Of a DNA stretch of 64,000 bases, positions 20,213-28,523 are shown piece after piece. The notes under the pieces are model-generated. The model was not told the DNA's origin, did not search any database, and worked only from the letters and a program-made list of their open reading frames with translations. This stretch comes from Candidatus Binatia bacterium. GTDB taxonomy: Bacteria > Desulfobacterota > Binatia > UBA12015. The DNA lies in the NCBI GenBank assembly GCA_036563615.1, contig DATCMB010000009.1:186001-250000 (forward strand), given 5' to 3'. Positions within the stretch are counted from its first letter, which is position 1. Each line of letters begins with the position of its first letter. The translations under genes and the position numbers were made by a program.

Positions 20213-20974
20213 CTACGGCCTGCCACCGTCGACGCGCAGGATCGCTCCCGTCGTGAAGCTCGACGCGTCGGACGCGAAGTAGAGCGCGGCGCCGATGATC
20301 TCGTCGGGATTGCCGGCGCGCCGGAGCGCCGAGGTCGACTCGATCGCGGCGAGCGCCGCCGGCGGCCAGGCCTTCGCGATGTCGGTCAGGAACGGCCCCG
20401 CCATGATGCAGTTCACGCGCACCTTCGGGCCGAAGGCGTGCGCGAACGCGACCGTCAGCGCGTTGAGCCCCGCCTTCGCCGCCGCGTAGGGCGTCTCGGT
20501 CGGCGTCGGGCGGATCGCAGCGATGCTGCTGACGTTGATGATCGAGCCGCCGCCGGCCGCGGCCATGCGCGTGCCGAGGTTGGCGGTCAGGCGGAACGGC
20601 CCCTTCAGGTTCACCGCCAGCACCTTGTCCCAGAGCGCCTCGCTGACCTCGGCGAGCGAAGGGTAGAGCGGCGACATCCCGGCGTTGTTGACCAGGATGT
20701 CGACCTTGCCGAAGTGCGACCACGCGGCGTCGGCGAGCGCGTCGAGCGCCTGCCAGTCGCCGACGTGACAGGCGTGCGGGAGCGCCTTGCGCCCGAGCGC
20801 CTCGACCTCCGCGGCGACGCGCTCGCAGGCGTCGGCCTTGCGGCTCGCGATCACGACGTCCGCGCCCGCCTGCGCGAACGCGAGCGCCATCTCGCGACCG
20901 AGCCCGCGGCTGCCGCCGGTGATCAACGCGACCTTGCCGGTGAGATCGAAAAGCCGTTGTGCGCTGCGCGTCAT
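20213..20974 (-). CDS. Short-chain dehydrogenase/reductase (SDR)
   Basis: A 253-residue classical SDR, NAD(P)-dependent. The Rossmann motif TGGSRGLG lies near 17-24, NNAG at about 93, the catalytic Ser in IINVSSIAAI and YAAAK at about 161-165, and it ends with the usual RVDGGRP. The Arg-rich turn after strand 2 (VVIASRKAD) suggests NADP preference. GGAGG lies 7 bases before the ATG at 20974. It resembles the FabG-like and gluconate-5-dehydrogenase-like group; the substrate cannot be named. No close co-directional partner. Confidence 0.9.
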   Translation of the reverse strand: MTRSAQRLFDLTGKVALITGGSRGLGREMALAFAQAGADVVIASRKADACERVAAEVEALGRKALPHACHVGDWQALDALADAAWSHFGKVDILVNNAGMSPLYPSLAEVSEALWDKVLAVNLKGPFRLTANLGTRMAAAGGGSIINVSSIAAIRPTPTETPYAAAKAGLNALTVAFAHAFGPKVRVNCIMAGPFLTDIAKAWPPAALAAIESTSALRRAGNPDEIIGAALYFASDASSFTTGAILRVDGGRP

Positions 20975-21118
20975 CTGCTGCCCTCCGCGATCGGCGCTAC
21001 ACGAGCTGCGGCCGCGAACGCAACTCGCGCGCGGGGCTGAACCGGGGCTGTGCGCGTGTCGCACACGATCGTGACGCCGGCGCTTTCGCGACGCGTCCGC
21101 GCATGCGACAAGCGCCGG

Positions 21119-21931
21119 ATGCCTCACGCGACCTCTGCGGACGGAGTCCGCCTCCACTACGAGACGCACGGCACGGGCGAGCCCGTGCTGCTGATCATGG
21201 GCCTCGGCTCGAACGCCTACGGCTGGCACCGCAGCCTTCCGTGGCTCGCCGAGCGCTACCAGGCGATCACCTTCGACAACCGCGGCGTCGGACGCTCCGA
21301 CGTCCCGAAGGGCGCCTACACGATCGCGCAGATGGCGGGCGATGCGGCGGCGGTGCTCGACGCGTGCGGCATCGAGCGCGCGCACGTCATCGGCATGTCG
21401 CTCGGCGGCATGATCGCGCAGCGCCTCGCGCTGACGTATCCGGAGCGACTGCGCTCGCTGGTGCTGATCTGCACGACGCCCGGCGGACGCAACGCGGTTC
21501 CGGCGTCGCCCGAGGTGCTGCAGGCGCTCGCCACGGGCGGCGACGATCCGGCGGAGGTCTACCGCCGCAACGCGTGGTTCCTCTACGGCGAGGACACGCG
21601 GCAAAACCATCCCGAGCGCATCGAGGAGGACCTCGCCGAGCGCATGCGGATCCCGACCACGCCCACCGGCTACTTCGGCCAGCTCCAGGCCGCGATGCAC
21701 CACGACACCTGGGACGAGCTCGGCGCGCTGCGCGTGCCGACGCTGGTCCTGCACGGCGAGGCCGATCTGCTCGTGCCGACGGAGAACGGCAGGCTGCTCG
21801 CGCAGCGCATCCCGGGCGCCGAGCTCGTGCTGATCCCGGGCGCCGGCCACATGCTGCAGGCCGACGCCGGCGACGTGCTGCGCGACGCGGTGCTGGGCTT
21901 CCTCGGCCGCGTCAGCGGAACTTCGGGATGA
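21119..21931 (+). CDS. Alpha/beta hydrolase
   Basis: A 270-residue soluble alpha/beta hydrolase. VLLIMGLGSNAYGW supplies the oxyanion region, DNRGVGRSD follows, the nucleophile elbow is IGMSLGGMIA with Ser near 97, the acid is in LHGEADLLVP, and the catalytic His is in IPGAGHMLQ. It resembles 3-oxoadipate enol-lactonase or esterase-type enzymes; the reaction is not determinable. The ATG at 21119 begins MPHATSADG directly before the fold. Its last 20 bases overlap the convergent flavin oxidoreductase gene. Confidence 0.88.
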   Translation: MPHATSADGVRLHYETHGTGEPVLLIMGLGSNAYGWHRSLPWLAERYQAITFDNRGVGRSDVPKGAYTIAQMAGDAAAVLDACGIERAHVIGMSLGGMIAQRLALTYPERLRSLVLICTTPGGRNAVPASPEVLQALATGGDDPAEVYRRNAWFLYGEDTRQNHPERIEEDLAERMRIPTTPTGYFGQLQAAMHHDTWDELGALRVPTLVLHGEADLLVPTENGRLLAQRIPGAELVLIPGAGHMLQADAGDVLRDAVLGFLGRVSGTSG

Positions 21932-23015
21932 CGTGGCGCCCCATGAGCTCGATCGTCTGCATGCACTTCTCGTGCGGGATCTTGTACGGGTTGATCAGGC
22001 ACAGCAGCAGATCGACGCCCGCCGCCTCGTAGCGCTTGCACGCCTCGACGCACTGCTCGGGCGTGCCGAGCACGCAGGCGCCGTTCTCGATCAGGTACTC
22101 GAGCGACAAGAGGTCGAGCGCGCCCGCCTCGTCGACGTTCTTCATGTCGGCGGCGTAGGAGTAGCTGCCGAGGTCGCGCTTCTTCTCGGCCATCCAGCTC
22201 GCGAGCGAGCCGATCAGGCGCGCGCCGGCCTTCGGGTACCACTCGAAGGATTCGCGGGCGACCTCGCGCGCCTCGGCCTCGGTCGGCGCGCACAGCGCCA
22301 TGGTGAAGGTCGACGCCTGGTTGTGGACGTACTTGCCGAGCGGCTTGGTGCAGTTCTGGATCGCGGCGCGGTAGATGTCGATCTTCTTCTTGACTTCCTC
22401 GGGCGAGATGCCGACGGCGAACGAGCACAGCCCGATGCCGGCCTCGCCGATCTGCCGGTGGCCGTCCTCGCTCGAGGTCGCGCCCCAGATCGGCGGGTGC
22501 GGCTCCTGGAGCGGCTTCGGGTGCACGCGACGGCGCGGCATCTGCCAGAACTTGCCGTTCAGCTCGACCTCGTCGTTGGTCCAGCAGTCGACGACGTGGC
22601 GGATGCCCTCGGCCCACATCTCGCGCGTCTCGTGCGGGTCGATGCCGAAGCCCTCGAGCTCGGCGCGCGTCGACGAGCGTCCGGTGCCGAAGTCGACGCG
22701 GCCGTCCGAGAGCAGGTCGAGCACCGCCACCGACTCGGCGGTGCGCACCGGGTGGTTGTACGGCTTGGGCATCAGCCGCACGCCGTAGCCGATGCGCATG
22801 CGCTTCGTGCGGCTCGCGATCGCGCCGTAGAGCACCTCGGGGTTCGAGCAGTGCGAGAACTCGTCGAGGAAGTGGTGCTCGACGGTCCAGAAGGCGTCCC
22901 AGCCGAACTCCTCGCCGGCGAGCGCCTGCTCGAGCACGTTCTTGTAGGCCCGGTGCTCGCTCTGCTTGCTCCACGGCCGCGGGACGGGGATCTCGTAGAA
23001 CAGCGCGAATCGCAT
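21912..23015 (-). CDS. LLM-class flavin-dependent oxidoreductase (group 1)
   Basis: A 367-residue bacterial-luciferase-like TIM barrel that uses FMN or F420. Typical landmarks are FGWDAFWTVEHHFLDEFSHCSNP, the ASRTKRMRIGYGVRLMP strand, LSDGRVDFGTGRSST and PPIWGATSSEDGHRQIGEAGIG. Such enzymes are monooxygenases or hydride transferases, often in breakdown of organic compounds. It sits 3 bases after the TetR gene on the same strand, so it is probably controlled by and co-transcribed with that regulator. The substrate is unknown. Confidence 0.9.
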   Translation of the reverse strand: MRFALFYEIPVPRPWSKQSEHRAYKNVLEQALAGEEFGWDAFWTVEHHFLDEFSHCSNPEVLYGAIASRTKRMRIGYGVRLMPKPYNHPVRTAESVAVLDLLSDGRVDFGTGRSSTRAELEGFGIDPHETREMWAEGIRHVVDCWTNDEVELNGKFWQMPRRRVHPKPLQEPHPPIWGATSSEDGHRQIGEAGIGLCSFAVGISPEEVKKKIDIYRAAIQNCTKPLGKYVHNQASTFTMALCAPTEAEAREVARESFEWYPKAGARLIGSLASWMAEKKRDLGSYSYAADMKNVDEAGALDLLSLEYLIENGACVLGTPEQCVEACKRYEAAGVDLLLCLINPYKIPHEKCMQTIELMGRHVIPKFR

Positions 23016-23018
23016 CGC

Positions 23019-23672
23019 TCACTTCCTCCGATCACTGCTCGCGCGCGGCGCGAGGCCCTGCACGATGTAGCGGCTCACGTAGCCGCGGACCGCCTCGAGG
23101 TCGTCGAGGTCGACGACCGCCGACGGCATCACCACCAGCGACAGCATGATGCGGACGATCCACTCCGCGGCCTCGCGGCGGTCGATGCCGCGGCGGATCT
23201 CGCCGCGCGCCGCCGCGGCGGCGAGGTAGGGCTGCCAGAAGTCGACCCAGCTCGCGACCACGCCCTCGAGGTGCGCGGTGAGCAGGGTCGCGAGCAGCGT
23301 GTCGCTCTCGCCGGCCACCCCCGACGCCTGCGGCTCGTCGCGCAGCCTGCGGCGGATGTACACCGCGGCCTCCGCGACCTGCGCGGCGAGCGTGCGCCGC
23401 GCGCGCACCGCCTGCTCGCTGTCGCGCACGAAGCGCTCGGCGGCGCGCGCGAGCGCCGCGCGTACCAGCGCGTCGCGGTCGGGGAAGTGGAAGTACACCG
23501 CGCCGCGCGACAGACCCGCCGCCGCCGCGACGTCGGCCATCGAGAAGCGCGCCATCCCGAGGCGACGCATGCAGCGCTCGGTCGCGTCGAGGATGCGCTC
23601 CGCGGTCGCGCCCGGCGGACGCGGCGACGCCGCGCGTGCGGCGCCCGACGACGCTGTCGCCGGTTTGAACAT
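23019..23672 (-). CDS. TetR/AcrR-family transcriptional regulator
   Basis: A 217-residue TetR-type repressor. Residues about 22-70 are the HTH domain (ERILDATERCMRRLG, FSMADVAAAAGLSRGAVYFHF), then an all-helical ligand-binding domain. The ATG at 23672 is preferred over an in-frame TTG six codons upstream because AGGAG lies 8 bases before it. It is followed after 3 bases by the flavin oxidoreductase and faces a divergent SDR across 56 bases, so it likely controls both. Confidence 0.88.
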   Translation of the reverse strand: MFKPATASSGAARAASPRPPGATAERILDATERCMRRLGMARFSMADVAAAAGLSRGAVYFHFPDRDALVRAALARAAERFVRDSEQAVRARRTLAAQVAEAAVYIRRRLRDEPQASGVAGESDTLLATLLTAHLEGVVASWVDFWQPYLAAAAARGEIRRGIDRREAAEWIVRIMLSLVVMPSAVVDLDDLEAVRGYVSRYIVQGLAPRASSDRRK

Positions 23673-23679
23673 TTGAACA
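23664..23679. promoter_or_regulatory. Tandem TTTGAACA repeat at the TetR start
   Basis: Two abutting perfect copies of TTTGAACA cover the TetR start codon in the short divergent region (23673-23728). The sequence is AT-rich compared with its surroundings. It could be part of a self-binding operator. It is a direct, not inverted, repeat, so the role is uncertain. Confidence 0.35.
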
Positions 23680-23728
23680 GCTCCTATCAAGTTGTATAAG
23701 CGCGGCGCAAGCGACGGAGGGCACGAGC

Positions 23729-24532
23729 ATGCAGGCGCGCAGCGGTCGGCTCGAGGGCAAGGTGGTGCTGGTGACCGGAGCGTCCTCCGGCATCGGACGC
23801 GCGACGCTCGCGCAGTGCCTCGCGGAGGGCGCCCGGGTCGTCGGCGCGGACCGCAGCGAGCCGCCGCCGGAAGCCTCCGGCGACGCGTGCCGCTTCGCGA
23901 AGTGCGACGTGACGCGCGAGGACGAGGTGGAGGCCGCGGTCGCGCTCGCGGTGCGCGACTTCGGCCGCCTCGACGGCGTAGTCAACGCGGCCGGCGTGGC
24001 GGGCGGCGGCCCGGTGCACCTGCTCGACGCCGCGAGCGGCTGGGATCCGGTGCTCGACGTCAACCTCAAGGGCACGTTCCTCGTCGTCAAGCACGCCGTC
24101 AAGCAGATGCTGACGCAGGAGCCGCGCGACGGCGAGCGCGGCTCGCTGGTGACGATCGCGAGCATCGAGGGGCTCGAGGGCACGGCCGGCGGCAGCGCGT
24201 ACAACGCCTCGAAGGGCGGGGTCGTGCTGCTGACCCGGAACGTCGCGATCGACTACGGCCGGCAGGGCATCCGCGCCAACGCGATCTGCCCGGGCTTCAT
24301 CGACACGCCGATGCTCCGCGGCGTGCTGGACCTGCCGATGATGGACACGGTGCGCGAGCACATCCGCGAGGAGCACAAGCTGCGCCGCTTCGGGCGGCCC
24401 GAGGAGATCGCCTCGGTCGCGTGCTTCCTGCTGTCGTCGGACGCGTCGTTCGTCTCCGGCCAGGCGATCGCGGTCGACGGCGGCTACACGGCGGGCCGCG
24501 ACCACGGCGTCACGGCGCTGATGGGTTTGTAG
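23729..24532 (+). CDS. Short-chain dehydrogenase/reductase (SDR)
   Basis: A 267-residue SDR with TGASSGIG (17-24), NAAG at about 92, the catalytic Ser in VTIASIEGLEG, YNASKGG around 166, and closing AVDGGYTAG. The Asp after strand 2 (VVGADRSE) hints at NAD rather than NADP. GGAGG precedes the ATG by 8 bases. It is divergent from the TetR/flavin oxidoreductase pair, which suggests one regulated catabolic unit. The substrate, probably a secondary alcohol or steroid-like compound, is inferred only from the family. Confidence 0.9.
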   Translation: MQARSGRLEGKVVLVTGASSGIGRATLAQCLAEGARVVGADRSEPPPEASGDACRFAKCDVTREDEVEAAVALAVRDFGRLDGVVNAAGVAGGGPVHLLDAASGWDPVLDVNLKGTFLVVKHAVKQMLTQEPRDGERGSLVTIASIEGLEGTAGGSAYNASKGGVVLLTRNVAIDYGRQGIRANAICPGFIDTPMLRGVLDLPMMDTVREHIREEHKLRRFGRPEEIASVACFLLSSDASFVSGQAIAVDGGYTAGRDHGVTALMGL

Positions 24533-24534
24533 GG

Positions 24535-24543
24535 CGTCAAGCA
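24535..24543. repeat. 9-mer CGTCAAGCA across a convergent gene junction
   Basis: The copy starts 3 bases after the SDR stop and spans the stop codon of the convergent truncated cyclase gene, a placement also typical of uptake sequences. Confidence 0.6.
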
Positions 24544-25370
24544 CCGACCTCGGCGCGGTACAGCACCCACTCGCCCGGCACGCCGGCCAGCGTGTGCGTG
24601 CCGCGGCTGCTGAAGGCGATCCCCGACCCCGCGACCAGGTCCTTGACGGTGCTCGATACCAGCACCTCGCCCGGATCGGCGGCCTCCGCGACGCGCGCGC
24701 CGATGTGCACCGCGATCCCGGTCACGTCGGAGCCGAGCATCTCGCACTCGCCGGTGTGCAGCCCGGCGCGCACCGCGAGGCCGAGCTCGGCGACGCCGTC
24801 GCTGATCGCGCGCGCGCAGCGCACGGCGCGCGCGGGGCCGTCGAAGGTCGCGAGCAGCGAGTCGCCCTTGGTGTCGACCTCGCGGCCGCGGTACGCCGCG
24901 AGGTGCGTGCGGACGAGCGCGCGGAAGCGCACGAGCAGGTCGCGCCATGCGCGGTCGCCGAGGCGCGCCACGTGCCCGGTCGAGTCGACGATGTCGACGA
25001 ACAGCACGGTCGCGAGCACGCGGTCGGGCTCCGGCGCCGTGCGGTGACCGGTGACGAGCTCCTGCACCTCACCGACGATCGGCTCGACGTCGCCGATCCA
25101 CGGGAAGTGGTCGTCGCCGGGCAGCTCGACGTAGCGCGCGCCGGGGATGTGCTCGGCGATGTAGCGCGCGCCGGGCGGCGTGGTGATGCGGTCGCCGCTG
25201 CGCTGCAGCACGACGGTCGGGGTGCGGATCGTCGGCAGCACGTGACGCACGTCGAGGCCGAGCATCATGCGGAACAGCGTCTGCGCGCCGCCGGGGCTCA
25301 CCGACAGGCGCTCGAAGCGTCCCCACTGCTCGATCTGCCGCGGATCCGAGGCGATGCTCGGCGCGAGCAC
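24537..25370 (-). CDS. 5'-truncated alpha/beta-hydrolase-adenylate cyclase fusion
   Basis: 277 residues remain. Residues 1-115 are the C-terminal half of an alpha/beta hydrolase (LDVRHVLPTIRTPTVVLQR, GARYVELPGDDHFPW). Residues 118-277 are a class III nucleotide cyclase domain (ATVLFVDIVDST with the metal Asp, KGDSLLATFDGP, IAVHIGARVAEAADPGEVLVS). Relatives carry a full hydrolase domain of about 280 residues with its Ser nucleophile; here that front half is absent and sequence similarity stops exactly at 25370. The Asn of the usual VNxAAR motif reads HIGAR. Translation from the GTG at 25370 is possible but the hydrolase cannot work. See the scar in findings. Confidence 0.8.
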   Translation of the reverse strand: MLAPSIASDPRQIEQWGRFERLSVSPGGAQTLFRMMLGLDVRHVLPTIRTPTVVLQRSGDRITTPPGARYIAEHIPGARYVELPGDDHFPWIGDVEPIVGEVQELVTGHRTAPEPDRVLATVLFVDIVDSTGHVARLGDRAWRDLLVRFRALVRTHLAAYRGREVDTKGDSLLATFDGPARAVRCARAISDGVAELGLAVRAGLHTGECEMLGSDVTGIAVHIGARVAEAADPGEVLVSSTVKDLVAGSGIAFSSRGTHTLAGVPGEWVLYRAEVGA

Positions 25371-25375
25371 GCTCG

Positions 25376-25546
25376 GCGCTGCGCGCGGTGATCCGCGACA
25401 TCGCGGCCGACCCGAAGAAGGGCATGGTCGAGTTCCGCGTGCGCTCGAGCTGGCGCGGCCAGACGCGCAGCGAGACGCGCGTCGACGGCTACACGATCGG
25501 CGGCCAGCGCGTCCCGCGCAGCTTCAAGATCGCGATCGACGAGCCG
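25376..25546 (+). pseudogene. OsmC-family gene fragment
   Basis: The + frame reads ALRAVIRDIAADPKKG, then VEFRVRSSWRGQTRSE, VDGYTIGGQRVPRSFKI and AIDEP. This is the N-terminal strand region of OsmC-like peroxiredoxin-type proteins. The true N-terminus is missing before 25376, and everything after DEP, including the two catalytic cysteines, is gone. It abuts the truncated hydrolase-cyclase gene on its left. The frame stays open into the next gene, but a functional fusion is unlikely. Confidence 0.6.
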
Positions 25547-25558
25547 TACCGTAACGAG

Positions 25559-25657
25559 GTCGTGTACGTTGCCGGCAAGGCGATGTGGGAAGCTGGCGAC
25601 GGCTTGCTTGTGTGGTACACCCTCGCGACGCAAGACTCGGATCTTGTCCGAGATCAA
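25559..25657 (-). pseudogene. Remnant of a small conserved protein
   Basis: From a possible TTG at 25657 the minus strand reads LISDKIRVLRREGVPHKQA before similarity fades. The pattern S-x-K-I-R-x-L-x-x-E-G-x-P-x-x-Q-A-V-A is known to me from very small proteins of phage and bacterial genomes. The piece is visibly less GC-rich than its flanks and has no proper end, so I read it as a relic. The recognition rests on about 20 residues only. The rest of 25658-25786 shows no gene. Confidence 0.3.
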
Positions 25658-25786
25658 CTGCGACGACGGCGCGGGGCGTACGCGCTCGCGCCGACGGGCA
25701 TCGACGCACGCCGTTTGACGAGACGCGCGTCGCTCGGACATGAGATTCCGCCCGGCGCCGTCCGCCCGCCTCCGCGTATCCGAACG

Positions 25787-27214
25787 ATGAGCTCGCCCCG
25801 CGTCACGATCACCGAAGCAGGACGCGCGGGGCTCGTGGTTTACCGCGCGACGGACGGTGAGCTGAGGTTCCACTGGGAGCTCGGCGGCGACGACGCGCTG
25901 GCCGTCGTCCACGTGGGCGCGGCGTCGGACTGGCGCGCGCGGTATCCTTGGGCGGCCGAGCGCCGCCAGGAGATCCTGCGCTTCGTCGCGGACGAGGTGA
26001 TCCGGCAGAAGACCCCGGGCTGCGTCGCGGAGATCGACGACGCGCGCGGCTGGATCACGCTGCGGCGGGACGCGGCGGCGGGACGAGGCGGGAGCGCTGC
26101 CGCGACGAGCGCCGGTCGCGAGGACGATCCTGCACGACGCCCCGGGTCCGCGGCGACGACGCGTGCACGCGTCGGGCACGACGACGTCGGCTGGTACCAC
26201 CGGCTGCGCGGCCTGCAGCTCAAGCTCGCGCTCGCCGTCGGCGCGCTCGCGCTGCTCCTGGCGCTTCTCGTCGCCGTCGAGAACACGATCTTCTCGATCG
26301 ATCCCGGCAAGGGGACGCCGATCGGCCGCAGCGTGCGGACCGACACGCACGTCGCGACGCTGATCCAGACGCTCGAGGCCTACGTGCCGTCGCTCGCGCG
26401 CGACCACGCGAAGGACACGTACGCGGTCGGCCTCTTCCTCGTCCCGCTCGACGGCTCCGCGCCGCGGCTCGTGCCGATCGGCGGCGGACATTCCGGCAAC
26501 TCGCTCGGCCTCGTCCAGATCCTCGGCAGCGACGGCCGCACGCTGTGGTTCGACGTGAACGGCGTCGGCGGCGTCGACCTCGCGACCGACGAGCTCGTGA
26601 AGGGCGCGCCGGCGAACTTGCGCGAGCTGCAGGGCGCGCGTCCGCGCGCGTTTGCGCCGCGGGTCGAGAGCCACCTCGCGACCGGCTTCTTCACCGGTCG
26701 CGGCACCTGGCTCGGTCTGCTCTCGGACGCCGAGCGCGCGCGCGAGTACGCGCCCGGTCAGTGGCTGCGCCGCGTCACGCACGCGGCGTCAAGCAAGGAG
26801 ATGCGGCGATGGTACCGCGGCATCGTCGGGGAGGGCTCCGGCACCGGCAGCCGGCAGATCGTCGCGATGGAGCCGATCGGGGACGCGCAGTACCTCGACG
26901 CCGCCTTCCTGCGCATCGACGAAGCGTCGGAGCCGATCCGCGTGCGCGACCCCGACGGAGCGCTGACGGTCCACACCTCGGCGCCGGGCGGGAAGGGCAC
27001 CGTCGTGCTCGCGCGCGTCGACGACGACGGCAACGTCCTTTGGAGCGCCGACACGCAGCTCGACCGCTTCGGGCTGCAGCAGATCCTCCCCGGCGCGGGC
27101 TCGACCGCGCTCGTCGGCACGCGCGTCCCCGTCCCCGGCAAGGTCAGCGAGCCGCTCCTGGTGCTCGTCGACCACGCGACCGGCGAGGTGACGACGCACT
27201 CGTTGTGGCGGTGA
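25787..27214 (+). CDS. Membrane-anchored protein of unknown function (475 residues)
   Basis: Not recognised. Residues 1-95 form a compact N-terminal domain (VTITEAGRAGLVVYR, YPWAAERRQEILRFVADEVIRQK, ARGWITLRRD). A disordered linker (96-133) leads to one transmembrane helix (about 143-163), then an outward domain of about 310 residues with beta-propeller-like features (VGLFLVPLDGSAPRLVPIGGG, ILGSDGRTLWFDVNGVGG, ILPGAGSTALVGTRVPVPG). The ATG at 25787 begins the conserved head. An open frame extends upstream into the scar at 25371-25786, and that extension is not credible protein. The channel gene follows after 59 bases. Confidence 0.75.
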   Translation: MSSPRVTITEAGRAGLVVYRATDGELRFHWELGGDDALAVVHVGAASDWRARYPWAAERRQEILRFVADEVIRQKTPGCVAEIDDARGWITLRRDAAAGRGGSAAATSAGREDDPARRPGSAATTRARVGHDDVGWYHRLRGLQLKLALAVGALALLLALLVAVENTIFSIDPGKGTPIGRSVRTDTHVATLIQTLEAYVPSLARDHAKDTYAVGLFLVPLDGSAPRLVPIGGGHSGNSLGLVQILGSDGRTLWFDVNGVGGVDLATDELVKGAPANLRELQGARPRAFAPRVESHLATGFFTGRGTWLGLLSDAERAREYAPGQWLRRVTHAASSKEMRRWYRGIVGEGSGTGSRQIVAMEPIGDAQYLDAAFLRIDEASEPIRVRDPDGALTVHTSAPGGKGTVVLARVDDDGNVLWSADTQLDRFGLQQILPGAGSTALVGTRVPVPGKVSEPLLVLVDHATGEVTTHSLWR

Positions 27215-27273
27215 CGTCGCTCCCGCGCGCGGGTCGTTTGCCGGACGGTCCTCGCCGACGTACGGAGGGCGGC

Positions 27274-28428
27274 GTGGTTGGTGTGGTGCGAAGCCGTGTG
27301 AGCGCGCTGGTCGCGCTCGTGCTCACTCTGGGCTTGCTCGCCGTGACGGTCGGGAGGCCGGCGGCCGCGCAGGCTGCCGCGCAAACCCCGGGCGCCGCGC
27401 AGGCCGCGGGCGAGCAGACCTCCGCAAGCCAGACCTCCAAGGAGATGGTGGTCGGAACCTACCTCTCGCCGCCGTTCGTGATGAAGCAGATCGACGGCGA
27501 GTGGCACGGGCTCGCGATCGAGCTCTGGCAGGAGATCGCGCGCCGCCAGAGCATCTCGTATCGCGTCGAGGAGTACGACCTCGAGGGGCTGCTCGCCGCG
27601 CTCGAGCGCGGCGAGGTCGACGTTGCGGTCGGGCCGCTCCTGATCACCGCGCACCGCGAGCGTCGCTACGACATGACGATCCCGTTCATGCCGGTGTCGC
27701 TCGCGATCGCGACCCGTCCGTCGCACGACGCGACCTTCCTCGCGGTCGCGCGCAGCGTGCTGGGCTCGCTCGGCACCGCGCTGCTGACGCTGCTCGCGAT
27801 CGTGGTCGCGTTCGCGATCCTCGTCTGGCTGCTCGAGCGACGCCGCAACCCGGAGCACTTCGGCGGCGGCGTGATGCAGGGCATCGGCGACGCAATCTGG
27901 TGGTCGGTGAGCACCATGACCACGGTCGGCTACGGCGACCGCACGCCGATCACGCTCTGGGGGCGCGTCGTCGGCATGATCTGGATGCTGTCCTCGATCG
28001 TGCTGGTGTCGACCTTCATCGCCACCGTCACGTCGGCGCTGACCGTCGTCAAGCTCCAGCCGCCGATCCGCAGCCTGTACGACCTCGCGCACGTGCGCGT
28101 CGGCGTCGTGCAGGACTCCGGGACCGCCGACTACCTGAGCGCGCTCGGCATCGTGGCACGTCCCTACGGCACGGTCGAGGAGGGCTTGAGCGACGTCCTC
28201 GCGCGCGAGCTCGACGCCTTCGTCGACGAGTGGCCGGTGCTGCGCTACCTGTCGCAGGTCCGGTATTCCGGCGAGCTGACGATCGTGCCGCAGCCGCGCG
28301 CGCGCGGCTTCGTCGGCTTCGCGCTGCCGCTCGACAGCCCGCGCCGCCGCCAGCTCGACGTCGCGATGCTCGAGGTGCTCGACGACCCGGAGTGGGAGGA
28401 CGTCGTGCAGCGCTACCTCGGGAGCTGA
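27274..28428 (+). CDS. GluR0-type ligand-gated potassium channel
   Basis: A 384-residue protein with the order of prokaryotic ionotropic glutamate receptors. Sec signal (1-32), Gln/Ala-rich linker, ligand-binding lobe S1 (about 57-150; MVVGTYLSPPFVMKQ, LLITAHRERRYD), helix M1 (165-187), pore loop with the potassium filter TTVGYGDR (216-223), helix M2 (229-258), then lobe S2 (262-380; VGVVQDSGTADYL, DEWPVLRYL). It should be a tetrameric channel opened by a periplasmic small ligand, probably an amino acid. The GTG start has GGAGG 5-6 bases upstream. It is convergent with the methyltransferase gene. Confidence 0.9.
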   Translation: MVGVVRSRVSALVALVLTLGLLAVTVGRPAAAQAAAQTPGAAQAAGEQTSASQTSKEMVVGTYLSPPFVMKQIDGEWHGLAIELWQEIARRQSISYRVEEYDLEGLLAALERGEVDVAVGPLLITAHRERRYDMTIPFMPVSLAIATRPSHDATFLAVARSVLGSLGTALLTLLAIVVAFAILVWLLERRRNPEHFGGGVMQGIGDAIWWSVSTMTTVGYGDRTPITLWGRVVGMIWMLSSIVLVSTFIATVTSALTVVKLQPPIRSLYDLAHVRVGVVQDSGTADYLSALGIVARPYGTVEEGLSDVLARELDAFVDEWPVLRYLSQVRYSGELTIVPQPRARGFVGFALPLDSPRRRQLDVAMLEVLDDPEWEDVVQRYLGS

Positions 28429-28523
28429 GCTCGCGCGCGCTTCCTGCGCCTTTGCGCCGCGCTGTTTCTCTGCTCTCCGCGAAACGCTCGTCGCGACGCG
28501 CGCGGCTCCGACGCGCCGGCGGG

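Noticed and set aside
25388..25786. N-terminal extension of the unknown membrane protein back to 25388, as one OsmC-fused gene
   Set aside because: The OsmC part ends abruptly before its cysteines, the middle has no protein-like pattern, and a good ATG with the conserved head lies at 25787.
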